Shown here one piece after another: positions 1-17,800 of a stretch of 64,000 bases of DNA. Position 1 is the stretch's first letter. The number at the start of each line of letters is the position of its first letter. A program made the position numbers and the translations under genes. Under the pieces are notes generated by a model. It was not told where the DNA came from. It saw only the letters and a list, made by a program, of their open reading frames with translations, and searched no databases. Source of the stretch: Nepenthes gracilis (lineage: Eukaryota > Streptophyta > Magnoliopsida > Caryophyllales > Nepenthaceae); NCBI GenBank assembly GCA_033239525.1, contig BSYO01000010.1:12586089-12650088 (forward strand). The letters run 5' to 3'.

Positions 1-1267
1 TAATATTAACTTGGTGTTTCTAAAATTGAAATTAATGAGAGTAATGAGTAGTCAATCAAAACAATGAATGGAGACCATGATGTGGATAATGAATTTACAT
101 TTGAGGATAATTTTTGTGAAAAAGGGTTTTGTATTTAAAATTTTTGAAATGAATGAGGTTACACATCATACTAAATAGAATAATAGTGTAAACACGTTAA
201 GAGCCCCTATGGCTACTTTATTGAAGTTTGTAAATGATGAATATTCTAATATATAGAGACATGAAAAGGCCAAAATGTAATTCAAGCCTTTGAGTTAAGG
301 AAAGATTAGATATAAATTTTTGTTTGCCAATGATGATAAATATTAGTAATTGCTATTAATATTTTGAGAATAGATTACAAGTTTATTATTAATTTTTTTT
401 TCTTGTACATTTATTGTGAATTATGTATCATTTTTATGTTTGTTATGACTTTATGATTATTATTGTAAATATTTTTTATTATTTTTATTCTATTATTAGT
501 TTTAACAATTGAAGTTTATTATAAGAACACACTGTATATGTATTCCATAAATGGGCGCGTCACATGTCCTATGCCTAGGCTTGAGATCCTTTGTGCTTTA
601 ATGCATCTTGTGCTTTTAACAGCATTGTGAACACATGAGAAAGGCAACTTAAGACAAATTAGGCTTTTAAAACCATTTGAACAACTAGAAAAAAATTCGT
701 TTGAAATATTTTGAAATGTTTTTATCATTAAAACATGTTATTAAAATACTTTGAGGTGTTGTCATCATTAAAAATAGATTAGGACAAAGAGGTGCATAGA
801 CTTAAAGATATAGTATTTTTTTATGCTCATGATTATTGCTGTTTTGTGGCCTTGGGGAGGGGGGTGATCAAGGGTATCACCCAAAAGAAATTTCACCCCC
901 AAAAAAAGTTGACTACTCACTTTGATCCTCTCTGACTCTCTCCATCTAATATATTAAAGAAATAATTTGCTTTAAGTATGCCCATGAGAGAGGGAAACTA
1001 CCAATGGGTAGTTAATGTTGAATTTTACTACTGCTCTGTGAAGGTGTATCAACATTAGTAGTGGGGTTAGATATTCCAACAATATAAGGAAATACAGCAC
1101 TAATGATAAATTCAGTGTCATACAGATGGACTAATATTTATAGTGGTTCCAACATTGGTATTTTTGGCAGCAATGCACATATTATTAGAGACCTTATTTT
1201 TTGTTTTATGCATTCTTTCTTTTTTGACACCTTTGTTGTTGACAACTTGACCTGATTTCTCCTGTAG
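1..1267 (+). other. Intronic/5' flank of prolyl-tRNA synthetase gene, no exon seen
   Basis: No coding exon is recognisable here. The stretch ends in a pyrimidine-rich tract and AG at 1266-1267, which serves as the acceptor of the first visible exon, so at least the right part is intron. The N-terminal exons (transit peptide and class II motif 1 region) should lie outside the window. Bases about 545-640 contain an ATGCCTAGGCTTGAGATC-like run of a kind common in dispersed plant repeats. Around 838-905 there is a G-run/C-run pair. Nothing else is supported. Confidence 0.6.
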
Positions 1268-6672
<5,405 letters not shown>

Positions 6673-8211
6673 GTCGTTTTTAATACTTTAATTGTAATTC
6701 AAAATTATGATGTTTTCCTTGTCTTCCATGGAAATGAAAATCTTCTACAACTCTTGCCCCTTTTGTTTTTAACGTTTCTCCTTCCCCTAGGCCCATGCTA
6801 TTGCTTGTAGGCAGCTATGGCATAGGTATTCTCTTGGTCAGTGTCTATAGTTTGATTGGCCATGTCTGTTGCGAAGAGGCTAATTGGATAAGTTATAATT
6901 TCTAGAGGCAATTCCCCTTTGACACGGAAAGAATTTTGGGTTGGTGAATTAAGCTGGAACCGCGAATGAGAGCTTTGCTTCGAGAGCAATGCTGATAAGG
7001 CCGAACGCATCCTTTGATCTCCAGCTGCTTCTAGACCTTGGTGATTGCATCCCGGCTGACTCATTTTAGTTGTCTTTGGAATTCACTTTGATATCAGCAA
7101 GATCGGTGTGATTAACATTAAATCCTCATGATTGAGAGGCTGGACTATCCTCCCTAGAAGCTGGCTCAATTTGGAATACTTCAGTATTCAATGTGTCAAT
7201 TTCTTCTTTGATGTTTTCAGAGGCCATATGTTCCTAAAGGAATGTCAAGTAAATTGAATGATTTAAGTAATTTCAGTTCAATATCACCTCATCCTAACGA
7301 TAAGTAGCTTTCTTTCTTTCTTTCTTTCTTTTAAGAAAGTAGAGCTAAGCCCAAACCGTATATGCACTTGATTTTCTTAGCATCAAAGCAAGATTAATTG
7401 AGGCGGTAAAAAATTCCTCAAAAATGCTTTCAAAAATAGCGACAAATTTTCAATGTACAATCATTAGCAGCTATTATGAAACAGAAATAGCAGGTCTGGA
7501 TTTTTCTGCCTGTTACTCAAGACTTCAGTAGATCTAAATGCCCGTATACACTGAATAACTTTTTTGGACTTCCCAGTCTCACCCGCCTAAATGCTCAGTT
7601 CTTCAAAATCCAGACGTGTTTGCAAGGAATCAGCATTTCCGAACATGAACCCTGAACTAGAGTCTTATGGGTATCCTTTATTCTTTCTTAAGATCTTGTG
7701 CTTGCTTTTAATGATGAAAGTTTTATCTTGTCAGTTCGGGTCATTAAAATTATGACAATCTATTAAAATATGTTTAGTCCATCTTATAATTTTATTAGTC
7801 TATGTTCACATCGTTAAAAATATGAGAAAACTTCAAATTTTGAGGACCCACAAACAGCTTTAGAACCAAGCAAATGTTCAGCTCGAGTGGTTGCCTGTCC
7901 AGACACTGTACAAAGTAACTACGTACCTTCTAATAATCAAGGATGCCACAGATGATACCGTATGTATTATCCTATTACTTTTCACGCGAGAGGAGAGCAT
8001 AAGGAATCAAATGGAGGAAATATGAGATGAGCAGAAGCATGCCCAACTCCTACAGAATTACATATTTCCTCAGTATGCTGAAACTATATAAATATGAAAT
8101 ACATAGAAGTTCTAAAACAACAGAGAAAACGTGAAGAATCAGATTAGCATCCATTTCTAAAGGCAAACAGTTGCCGTTCCTGCGGAACCAAAACTAGATG
8201 CATAGAAAAAT
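6673..8211. other. Convergent intergenic region (two 3' ends)
   Basis: This is the region between the stop codons of the + strand ProRS gene and the - strand CYP59-type gene, so it must hold both 3' UTRs and polyadenylation sites. A (TTTC)n run sits at 7309-7331. On the - strand a decayed, unrecognised coding-like stretch runs from an ATG at 7227 to about 6790. It starts MASENIKEEIDTLN and has three or more in-frame stops. It could be a pseudogene fragment or chance. Confidence 0.55.
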
Positions 8212-8803
8212 TCATCTCCTGCCACCATACCGCCTTGCATCATGGTCGCGATCACGATCACCAGAACCTTCTGAACTCCTATAATCTTGCTCTTCCCTCC
8301 TGCTTCTGTGACCATCACCATCGGAGTCTCTTCGTCTATGGACTGGGTCATCTCTCTTGTCCTTTCTGCCACAATCCACATTTCTCCTATACTCCCCACG
8401 ATCTTTCCTGTCTCCCAGGCTATCACTATCCCTATCTCTCTTTCTATTTTTCGTGTCATCTCTCACATCTCCATGATGTCCATCTACACTTCTTTCACTA
8501 TAATCTTTCTCGTCTCTTCTCCTAGAAATTCTATCATCTTGTTTCCCTCCATGCCTGACTCTATCCATTGTCTTCTCATTGTATTTGCTATCTTCTCTTC
8601 TTTGATGGTGTTGATTTGCTTTATTGTCTTGGCTGTACCTGTTGCCATGCCTGTCCCTGCCGCTGGATTCCTTCACATAATCTCTCCCTTTATCTTCTTC
8701 CAAATTCCTCCTGCTCCTCATCCGATAATCTTCCTCTCGTTCTCGGTGTCGCTTCTCTCTACGTGGACTTTCGCCATGATTTTCATCAAATACCATTTCA
8801 TAC
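8212..8803 (-). CDS. CYP59: CYP59 last exon (RS/RD tail, stop)
   Basis: 592 nt including TGA at 8214-8212. It starts [20 protein letters not shown] and ends DARRYGGRR. The tail is almost wholly Arg, Asp, Glu, Ser, Lys and His, and is longer than I recall for the Arabidopsis protein. The antisense frames stay open as a composition effect. Confidence 0.92.
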
Positions 8804-11800
8804 CTACACAAACATCGGTGTTAGAAAGGGGGTGGGGAGGGGACGGAGGAAATTCAAAGTTAATATTCAACCTCGTATTATCATCTCCACCATGTTGACG
8901 GTTTTCATCTTTCAACATGTACTTCTGTTGCTGTTTGATAGTAGAAACTCCGGTGCAATCCTTAGCAAGGTGATCAAGAGCACCACACTTGAAGCAGCCT
9001 CTGCCTGTAAAATTGTCAGTGGTTTCCACTTTTAACAGGGTAACAGAATATCCCAGAGTAAAGCCTAGAGTTATACCAAACACCGGTTATACGTATACAC
9101 ACAGATCATAAAAAAGAAATCACCCATTTACAACCACCTCAAAACCCATTACGTTTAGTATATATACACACATCATAGTAAAAAACACTAAATTTTTTTT
9201 TAAAAAAAAAAAAAAGTCAAGAAAACAACAGAGAATTGGAAACGGCCACAGTTGTTGCTTATGATGTGAAATTGAGACAAATCAACACAATTAACATTTG
9301 GCAGAAACCCTGCGTGTGAATATTCGGTGGTTGGTTATTGATTCGGCATGGTCCTTGGTGTAAGATATCAGTGGATTTGTGCCGTACACAGAGCAGCATA
9401 GTACCATAGCTGGAAATCAATAAATTCCAGGAACATGTGGGATGTGAAAAACATGGAGCCGATAATGATGTGTCCTTTTAAGCACATAGTGGGGCCCATG
9501 GCCGCATAAAATGGTCATAAGAACAGTACATAAACTTCTGACAAAGATTTAGCATCAGCTCAATTATTAAGCAAAGGGCTCGCTTGGAAGAGTTTTGCTT
9601 TCCATTTGTTTAGTTTACTCTGCCATCAGTTTCCTGGAAATGAGAGCAAGTTTATAAACCTTTTACTTCTATTTTATAAAAACTAGTAAAAAAGAGAGAA
9701 GAAATTACACTAAATGAAATAAAGTTTAGAGTAATGAGATTTATCAATGGCTATATTAAGTTTGTTTGCAAGAATTTTCAATTAGGCCAAGTACATGTGC
9801 TTCACTTTCACAATCTAGATTTATTATTCAATTGCCTAAAAATAGCTTAACAAACTTAGTACTTTCTAAGACAGCTCTATGAAGTGATGCAATTGACATC
9901 AAGCTACTGTATCAGGGGGGATTCCTTCACTGATAGCCTACATGCAGTATATTTATCCGAGAAATACAAGATGACTGCTGAGATCAATCAAATCATGTGC
10001 AGATCCCATATTAATTTAAGATATTCCGTGTATTATTATGATCATAGTTATTTATTTAAGATATTCCACCGATTATCGTCATAGTTGCAATAACAAGTAA
10101 TGGAGAGATGAGAATCACACATACAGATACAAGTAATACCTCTAGTGGAAAAGGTACGAGAAAAGGCAATAGCAAGACATCTGGATACACATAACTGGAA
10201 TTGGTGAAGTAGCAAAAATAGCTTTGTAAATGATGTTGAAGATTTGCAACATATTGCTAATTAAGAGATGTGAATGCAATCTCTGTTCATAGAGTCCACT
10301 AGTAAATTGGCAATAAACAAACAGGTATGAAGCCAGAGGAAGAAAATTGTAATGCAGTAATCCCTATTTTAGCTCTCATAAATTATTTTGGCAATATTGC
10401 ACGTGAGTTGCAATTTTTACCTTGTTGGCTACCTTTGCGCCTAAATTGATTCCACAACTTTGCAACACTTTGACTGAAATCGACATGTATCCTTCGATCG
10501 TCAATCAAAGCATTATCCATCTGCCACAAAATATAGCATGAGTTATATACATTCTTCCCAAAAGAGCTCTTGCTTAAAAACAAATTAGAAGCAAAAATGC
10601 CAACATAGCAGATGAAACAGATAGCTCCACCTTTCTTAAAAGGGCAAGGTCATGAATTCAATCATTGTTTCACTTATCGCAACTGATCCTAAACTAAGAA
10701 GAAAGAAGGTAGTGTGCTGAAAAAGTCATTTTGCTAAAAGGATCATTCAGGAAGTTGAGGCTTATTTTCTTTTTCTTCTCTTTCCTTACAAAGATTGTTT
10801 ACCAATTAGGGTGCAGATGCATGTCTAAATTGGATCGATATTGCCATCCTTTATGTTGGCACTGGCTAATCAAGGCTTTGTGGGGCTATAGACATATATT
10901 CCTTTAAAAACGCCTCCAATATCATTAAAGAACTTCCAAAGTTCACCTGTAAATGAAAAATATGCCATGTACACAATTATCGAAATCCATTGCGTCATAA
11001 TGGTTGAGCTTTAAAAAGCTAAATGATATCATACTAAGCTCACAATCTTCTCCATATGTTTTCTCTCTTATGTTACTTCTCCTTTAGCATTCAAACTATC
11101 ATCTCTACAGCAAGTCAACTAACAAGACAGTCCAATTTGCAACTTCCCCTTCACAATTCAAGACCCGACAGTGTTGTGAGAAAATATCCTAAAAAATAAG
11201 GGACCTCACAACCAGGAAATTTCTTCATAATTTTAAACGGTTTGACTAGTGGAAGAAGAGTGAAGCTCACATATTGGAGGAGTAAATCAATGACTATAAT
11301 AGCAAACTTGAAGCCTCTCATTTGTAAGCTATAAATTCTGAGGCACTAACGGCAAACAATCATCCAAGCTAGAAAAGAGACTTTAGTAGGAACCTTGGAT
11401 TTCCAAAACAATTTCAATTAAGAAGACAAGGGCTAATCAGAAATCATCTGGGGCAAAAAGGAGGATATAGGTAGCATTCCAGGAATTTCATGCTACCAGA
11501 CAATGCCATTTCGCTGATTATGGTACCCCACCACGTTAGAAGCATTGCTAATACATGCAAAACTGCCTAAACAAATTCATCACTATAGCAGGCATTGATA
11601 AAAATATTATTGGAAGGTCTCAATGTCAATGTTTCTTGATACTGGAAAATTATTGCAACATATATCAATATATATATCGCAATATATCTGTTAATATTTC
11701 AAATATTAAAGGCCTTTTTTTCACTTAACTTCACTTATAAAAGCTTAAATCCACCCATTTTAAATGTACTCAAATTTTCTAAGAAGTTAATTCATATGTT

Positions 11801-14800
11801 TTGTAAGGATATAATATACATAGATTAAAAACTCATATGGATTTTTAATGACTTATAAAGCGTTAAGCTTAATTTTGATAAAATTAATTAAATTTCAGAA
11901 ATGTAAATATAAGATAAAAAATTGTCAAATTTTAGTATATAATTAACTTTTAATATAGTTACAAGAAAAAATTTGCGTCCACGACCTCCGATAGATATAT
12001 GCATTTCCAATACAGCCAATATCGACAGGATAGCAACTGATACTGATGCCAATTTGAAATCCATGCTATAACCTATTTGAGTAAATCCAGGAGACCAGAC
12101 CAATCTATCATCCCTCATATGAGTATAATAAGTCAGAAACACAACATCACACCCAATCACAAGGAATACTTAGTCTCAAACTTATTTGCAACTGACGGAG
12201 GCAATGCAACATAATATTTGGCTAAAAGGCACCCAAAATTAGGGATGTCAATTTCACCTTTCCCTGTCAGGATACATCTGCCCTACCCTGAACCCAATGA
12301 GAAATTCCCACCAGTGGGGATGGTTTTAAGCCGTCTTGCCCAGTCCTAATTTTAACTCTAGGTGAAAAAATTTTGTTTGTACATAAAAATGTGAAAACTT
12401 GTTTATTTTTAGATATATATCACCGATTATTCACTGTTATGCTTTAATTATCAAATAGTTACCAATGATATATAAATACGATACATATGTATCATATATA
12501 ATAGTACAGTTCTCCAAATAAATTTCAAATATAATAAAATAAAATTTGGGAATACCAGTTTGCAATCCACACAGAATTCTACACCCCAATCCTATCCCAG
12601 TTTTTAATGAGTCGGATAGGGTAATTGAAAAACATGTCCCGTGGCTATTCCTACCCAGGATTATTCTCAGTGAGAGTACTATGACCCTTATTAGATGTGT
12701 TGCATCTTTCATACCTTAAGTTTCCATGAATTTCTCAACTCCTGTTTTTTTTTTTTTTTCCTTCTACAGTCAAGTGGTCTAAAATAGGTAAAATTCCAAT
12801 ACAATTTACCAGGCAAGGAAAGCCCTATTCTATTCTTTTAGTATTGGAAAAAAAATCTATTACTTTTTCTAAGGATTGAGCCTAGATCATTAGATAGGGA
12901 ATTAAAACTAAAGACATTTCATGATTTGGTTTTAGTTAATAATTAGAGTGATACTCTACACATTACAGGTCAAACGTTCAATCAATCATGCAGTAATATT
13001 CAATTGATTGACCAGAGATTATCAACAATTTTGTTCCTATATCAGCCAACAGATGAAATCCTGAATCTATTATCATTTCCAATCAGATTGGAATATGTAA
13101 ATATCATGATAATGGTGTAATTGTACAACTTGTACTTCTGTATACAAAATTCGAGGTCAGAACTCACATTTTTTCTCGATAATAATAGAAAAGTTAATTG
13201 TATTTTTTCTCGATAATAGTAGAAAAGTTAATTGTATCCATCTCTTTCTTTACCTGAATTTCACTATCTCACTATTATTGAGGGGAATATCCAATGTTTC
13301 CACCACTTTCTTTACCCAAATTTCACTATCTCACTATTATTGAGGTGGAAATCCAAGCACTATTTGTCTGGTAAATTATGCCAACACTTAAACTCAAAAA
13401 TGTGACAGGAAAATCACCTTTGTGCAGCTCAAAGGAGAAGCAAGCCTATCACCACCAAGAACATTGACAACATAAATTAATAAATTGTTTGAAAGTATAT
13501 GCATTAGGATCATAATTCATGGATAGTTTACACACATTCACCTTCAAGTCCATATACATGGCCCAAAAGTCAAATGCATCTAAAATTCATAAATTATCCT
13601 CACAAGCATAAAAAAATATATAATTGTCATCTGCAAAAAGAAGGTGAGGAATGATCCCTTCACAGTCATGCACATTCTCAACACTACAACCCCTTAAAGA
13701 GTCCACTATGGACACGGACAACCTTCTGGATGAAATTACTAAGTATTTCATGAGCAAGATAATAAAAAAAAAGATTAAGTGGATCTCTCTGCCAGAGTCT
13801 CTATAGAATTAGGCCATTACTCCAAAACAATAATCACCAAAGAAGCATGTTCCTTCAACCATAGTTATCAGGATTGAACTGGTCATTGAATAGGTTTAAA
13901 AACCAGGTCACTAGGTTGATTCTTGAACCGGTAGTTCAAGTGGTTGGACAGCAGGAGAGTACAAATATAGTTGATGTAGTATGTAAATATTAACAATGCT
14001 AAAAATTTAGTTTAATTGATGAAAAATTAAACGAGTGTGATACCTAACAAGTTGAATTTAGACTGCATTCATCGCTGATGTTGTGCTGATGGTGCACATT
14101 AAGAACTAGATATATACAAAATCAGAAAAAGAGAGAAAAATTTCAATCCATCATTTTTTGGACTTTACTTGGATGAAGCACATAGTAAGTGCCTTCTATG
14201 GGTCAGATAGGAGCTTCTGTAACTTAGTTACACAAAATTCTGAAACATCATAGAAATATTTTGAACTTCCTTCACAAAGGTTCTACAGTCATGTGTGTGC
14301 CAGCATAGCTGTCCATAGCGGTCCCCCAAATTCTGAAAATTCATTAGTTTGAGGCAGTTTTTAGGCTGATTGTATAATTGGCCCAATAATAGAATGGGAC
14401 CCACCAAAGGCCTGGTTCACAGGTTTAGAGGTCGATCCAGCCTGTGTGGTTCAACTAACTACGCCTTCAACTATATATTTTATTATCCCAAAACTGGGCA
14501 CACACATTTTCAAATAACATCTTACAGTGTTTAATAGCACATGCATTATGATCAAATATTATAAATTGAACGTAATAATGGGAAACCCCAAGAAAGATGA
14601 ATGTAGAATGAGAGAACATAAGCAGAAGGGTAAGAAGAAAGAAGAGGCTCCAACTACAGCATACGTACCTTAAAATAAGCTTGCTCACATGCTTCTTGAC
14701 TCTCAAACTCTAGCACCACAAACATACAACAGTCACGTATAAGTACAACAGTCACCGCATGGGTAAGACAAAATGACAGGGGATTAAGCACGCAAAATAA

Positions 14801-17800
14801 TTCCCAAAAATACAGAAAAATATGCACCCACAAGTCTAATAAAAAAAGAGGGTTATTCAGAATACTTGGCCATGTAACATTTCTAAATAAAGCAGACAAC
14901 AATATATTGTGCATGCAAAACATGGCAGCTAAGAATATTCCTGTTTTATTTTTGAAAAGGGAGATGCACTTCAAGTTATGCAGAGACGGGTTCATCTTGG
15001 AAGCCTTAGTGACAGCCCTCAATACCTGATGATATTACCACAAGATTGTTAGAAACAGAATTCAATCAACATATGACCTGAGACAGACTTCTGACACCTT
15101 CATTGTGTAAGTCAATTGTGTTTTTTCTATGGCTTCTCTCAATGTTTGCAGCATCTTTGTTTCCAGAATTCTTATTCTTAACCTGTTTAAGGTGCTATCC
15201 TTGGCTGGAAGAGTTAAATTGGTTGGTCGCATTGAAGCAGCTTTGCTGATATGAATCTTGTCAATAATGCTTCTTTTGGTGACTGTGTACAAGATCTCCA
15301 GTGCTGTTACCTAAAGGTGTTAGAGGTAGTCAAGCTCAATAGAAGGGCGCAACATGAAGGTTAAGGATAATCTTACAGTCAAACAAAGTTGTCCCGTTCA
15401 GGTTCTTGTATGTACTCTAGACTTACCGTAATGTTTGAAAGAACTGGGCTAACTCGTCCCTATAGAGATGCCTATATGTTGTAGTGGGATGGCCCCCCCC
15501 CCCCAAAAAAAAAAAAAATTCAGAGGTATACCCAAAGATGCCATGCATATTTATTTGAAAATTTGAAACAAACAAAGCCATAAGCCCCATCATGTAGATT
15601 CGCTATATGAATCCACTTCCACCTTCGTGTTCCATTTCAGGTACATCTGAATGTAGTAGCACTGTAGTAGTTTTAAATCCCTTCTTTTATACTAGCTCAA
15701 CCTATGTTTTCTAGGCCACCTCTCCCTTCCTAGTTACCTCCAATCTCAAAAACATAACTTTTGTTATGGTCTAGCCAATGCTATATGTGTTTGAACCATC
15801 TTAAGCATATTCCCCCCATATATACTTCTATAGGCGACGCCTAATTTGCTATGGATATGTTCCCTTCTATAGCTACCAACAAACTTCACTAAGCCCCCAG
15901 CATACTACGTACCAGATTGCAATTCTCAATGACAAACCTTAAAGTGAGTTTGACTCATTTGTATTGGTATGGGAAACACAAGCGTGATCGTTGTTTCCCT
16001 TTGGTGATCTTTGTTTAAGGAAAATGATGACCACAATTGTATACCAATATGAACAGGAACATATTTAACGACTCTCTTCCCCTCCACTGGCTATCATTCC
16101 ATTACTGACTAGGTCAAAAAAGGAAAAGTTCGACTGAAGCAGCAAAGAATTAGGGGAAAAAACAAAACACAACAGAAGCAGTGAAACAGGAGGGAGGAGG
16201 AAAGAGGAAGCGCCTAACATCACCATTCAACACAGCAGCCAGCTACCTCCAGCTGACTATCTAGCGACAATCCGCAACTTTCCAAGTGATCCCCTCCCCA
16301 ATGTCATCACTTACCGATCTTTCCTCCCCTCCTCCACCCTTTCCCTCAGCCATATCCATGCTACCGGCACCTGGGTAGCTAATACCAACACTCGACACTG
16401 CATCGTCATAACCTCTCCTCTCTACCAAATCCCACTCACACCAATACCATGTGCCTCTTCTCTCTCCTGTGATCCCTCCATCATTGAATCAAAACTATTG
16501 GCGCAAATATTGGCCGATACGATACATATTAGCCTAAATACATTGATATTAGAGCCTCTAAATACTGTTATTTTCCAATTCCAACAATCTGACGATATGT
16601 TTTCATATTGGTTGATACAGCTGATATAACAACTAATATTAAAAATATTGGCCGATACAACCCCGTTATTTTACGAAAAATTTCATTTGATACATTCAAT
16701 ATTGATACGATATGCCCGATACTGATATGACCACAACTGATATTGATATTTTCATCCATGATTGGAACTCATGTTGCCCAACAAGATCCAATTAGATCTG
16801 TCCACAACTCGGTCACATCTAGCCAGATCAGGCTACAAAGTGGCTGTATCTACTTTGCTATGGCTAGAAAAAAGTGAGTTTGATGTGGAGACGATGAAAT
16901 TGTGAAAATTAGAGAAGCGAAGGAGGGTGGCAAGTAAGCTGGAGGGGGAATTGCTCAGTTGAGGAGGGGAGGGGTCTGTGTCTTTCCCACAGCAAGAGTG
17001 AGATCGTTGACCCATTCAAGCCATTGTGCTAAGGGTTACTGAAGCTGCAGGAATACAAATCAAACATTAGACAGAAGATAAGGAGTAAAATTGATTTAGT
17101 TTAGTTTTTTTTTTCCTTCATTTACAAATAACTAAATTTTCAACCAAACACTATACAAACCAAATGGAACCATTTGCATTTCACACTTTTCCTTTACATT
17201 TCCAAAATTTGAACAAAACCCAACAGTGAGACTTAATTTACCACAAATTTGGTGCCTGTGGTCCGTTTGTCATTTCAATTCCCTTGGAGACAAAGGATAT
17301 GATATAAATATATGATTGAAAGTCTGAGACAATAATAGTTTCAAGCCCCACTTTGCAGAGTCAGCTACATCATTTCATTTTTGTTGTTCCGTTAGATTTA
17401 GGGCATCGCCTTCTGAAAGTGTATGCAATTTTAAATCGCTTTTATAATAGCTCACTTTAAATTTCTCTAGGCCAACCTTTCACTCCTTGTTACTTCTCAT
17501 CTAAACCAAATTATCTTCATTTATTGATGTAGATCTATCCAATGTTTTAGATGTCTGAACCATCTTGGACACCATCTGTCACATATGTAAGTGCTACTCC
17601 TACTTTACTACCAATATGTTCACTTTCATAGTCATGCAACCTGAGCCCTCTAATCATAATACTGGATTGCAATTTTCAATACAATCATTATAAATAATGA
17701 AGCTTTTTTTCACACCACACACCGCATCAAGATTGATGCACCACAGATTTGGTATCTATGGTCCATTTCTTATTTCAATTCTTAACATTATCTTAGGATC

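Larger units (their letters stand above)
10521..14668 (-). other. CYP59 intron 11 (4.1 kb)
   Basis: It holds an AT-rich dispersed repeat copy (about 11620-12120), an unclassified stretch with CCCTACCC/TATCCCAG-like motifs (about 12240-12700), two short tandem duplications (13169-13236 and 13240-13360) and a hAT-type MITE (13860-14463). No gene is visible. Confidence 0.6.

Noticed and set aside
8287..8898. Long + strand open frames (up to 203 codons) at 8235-9035
   Set aside because: They are antisense shadows of the last two CYP59 exons. The RS/RD-rich codons leave few stops on the other strand.
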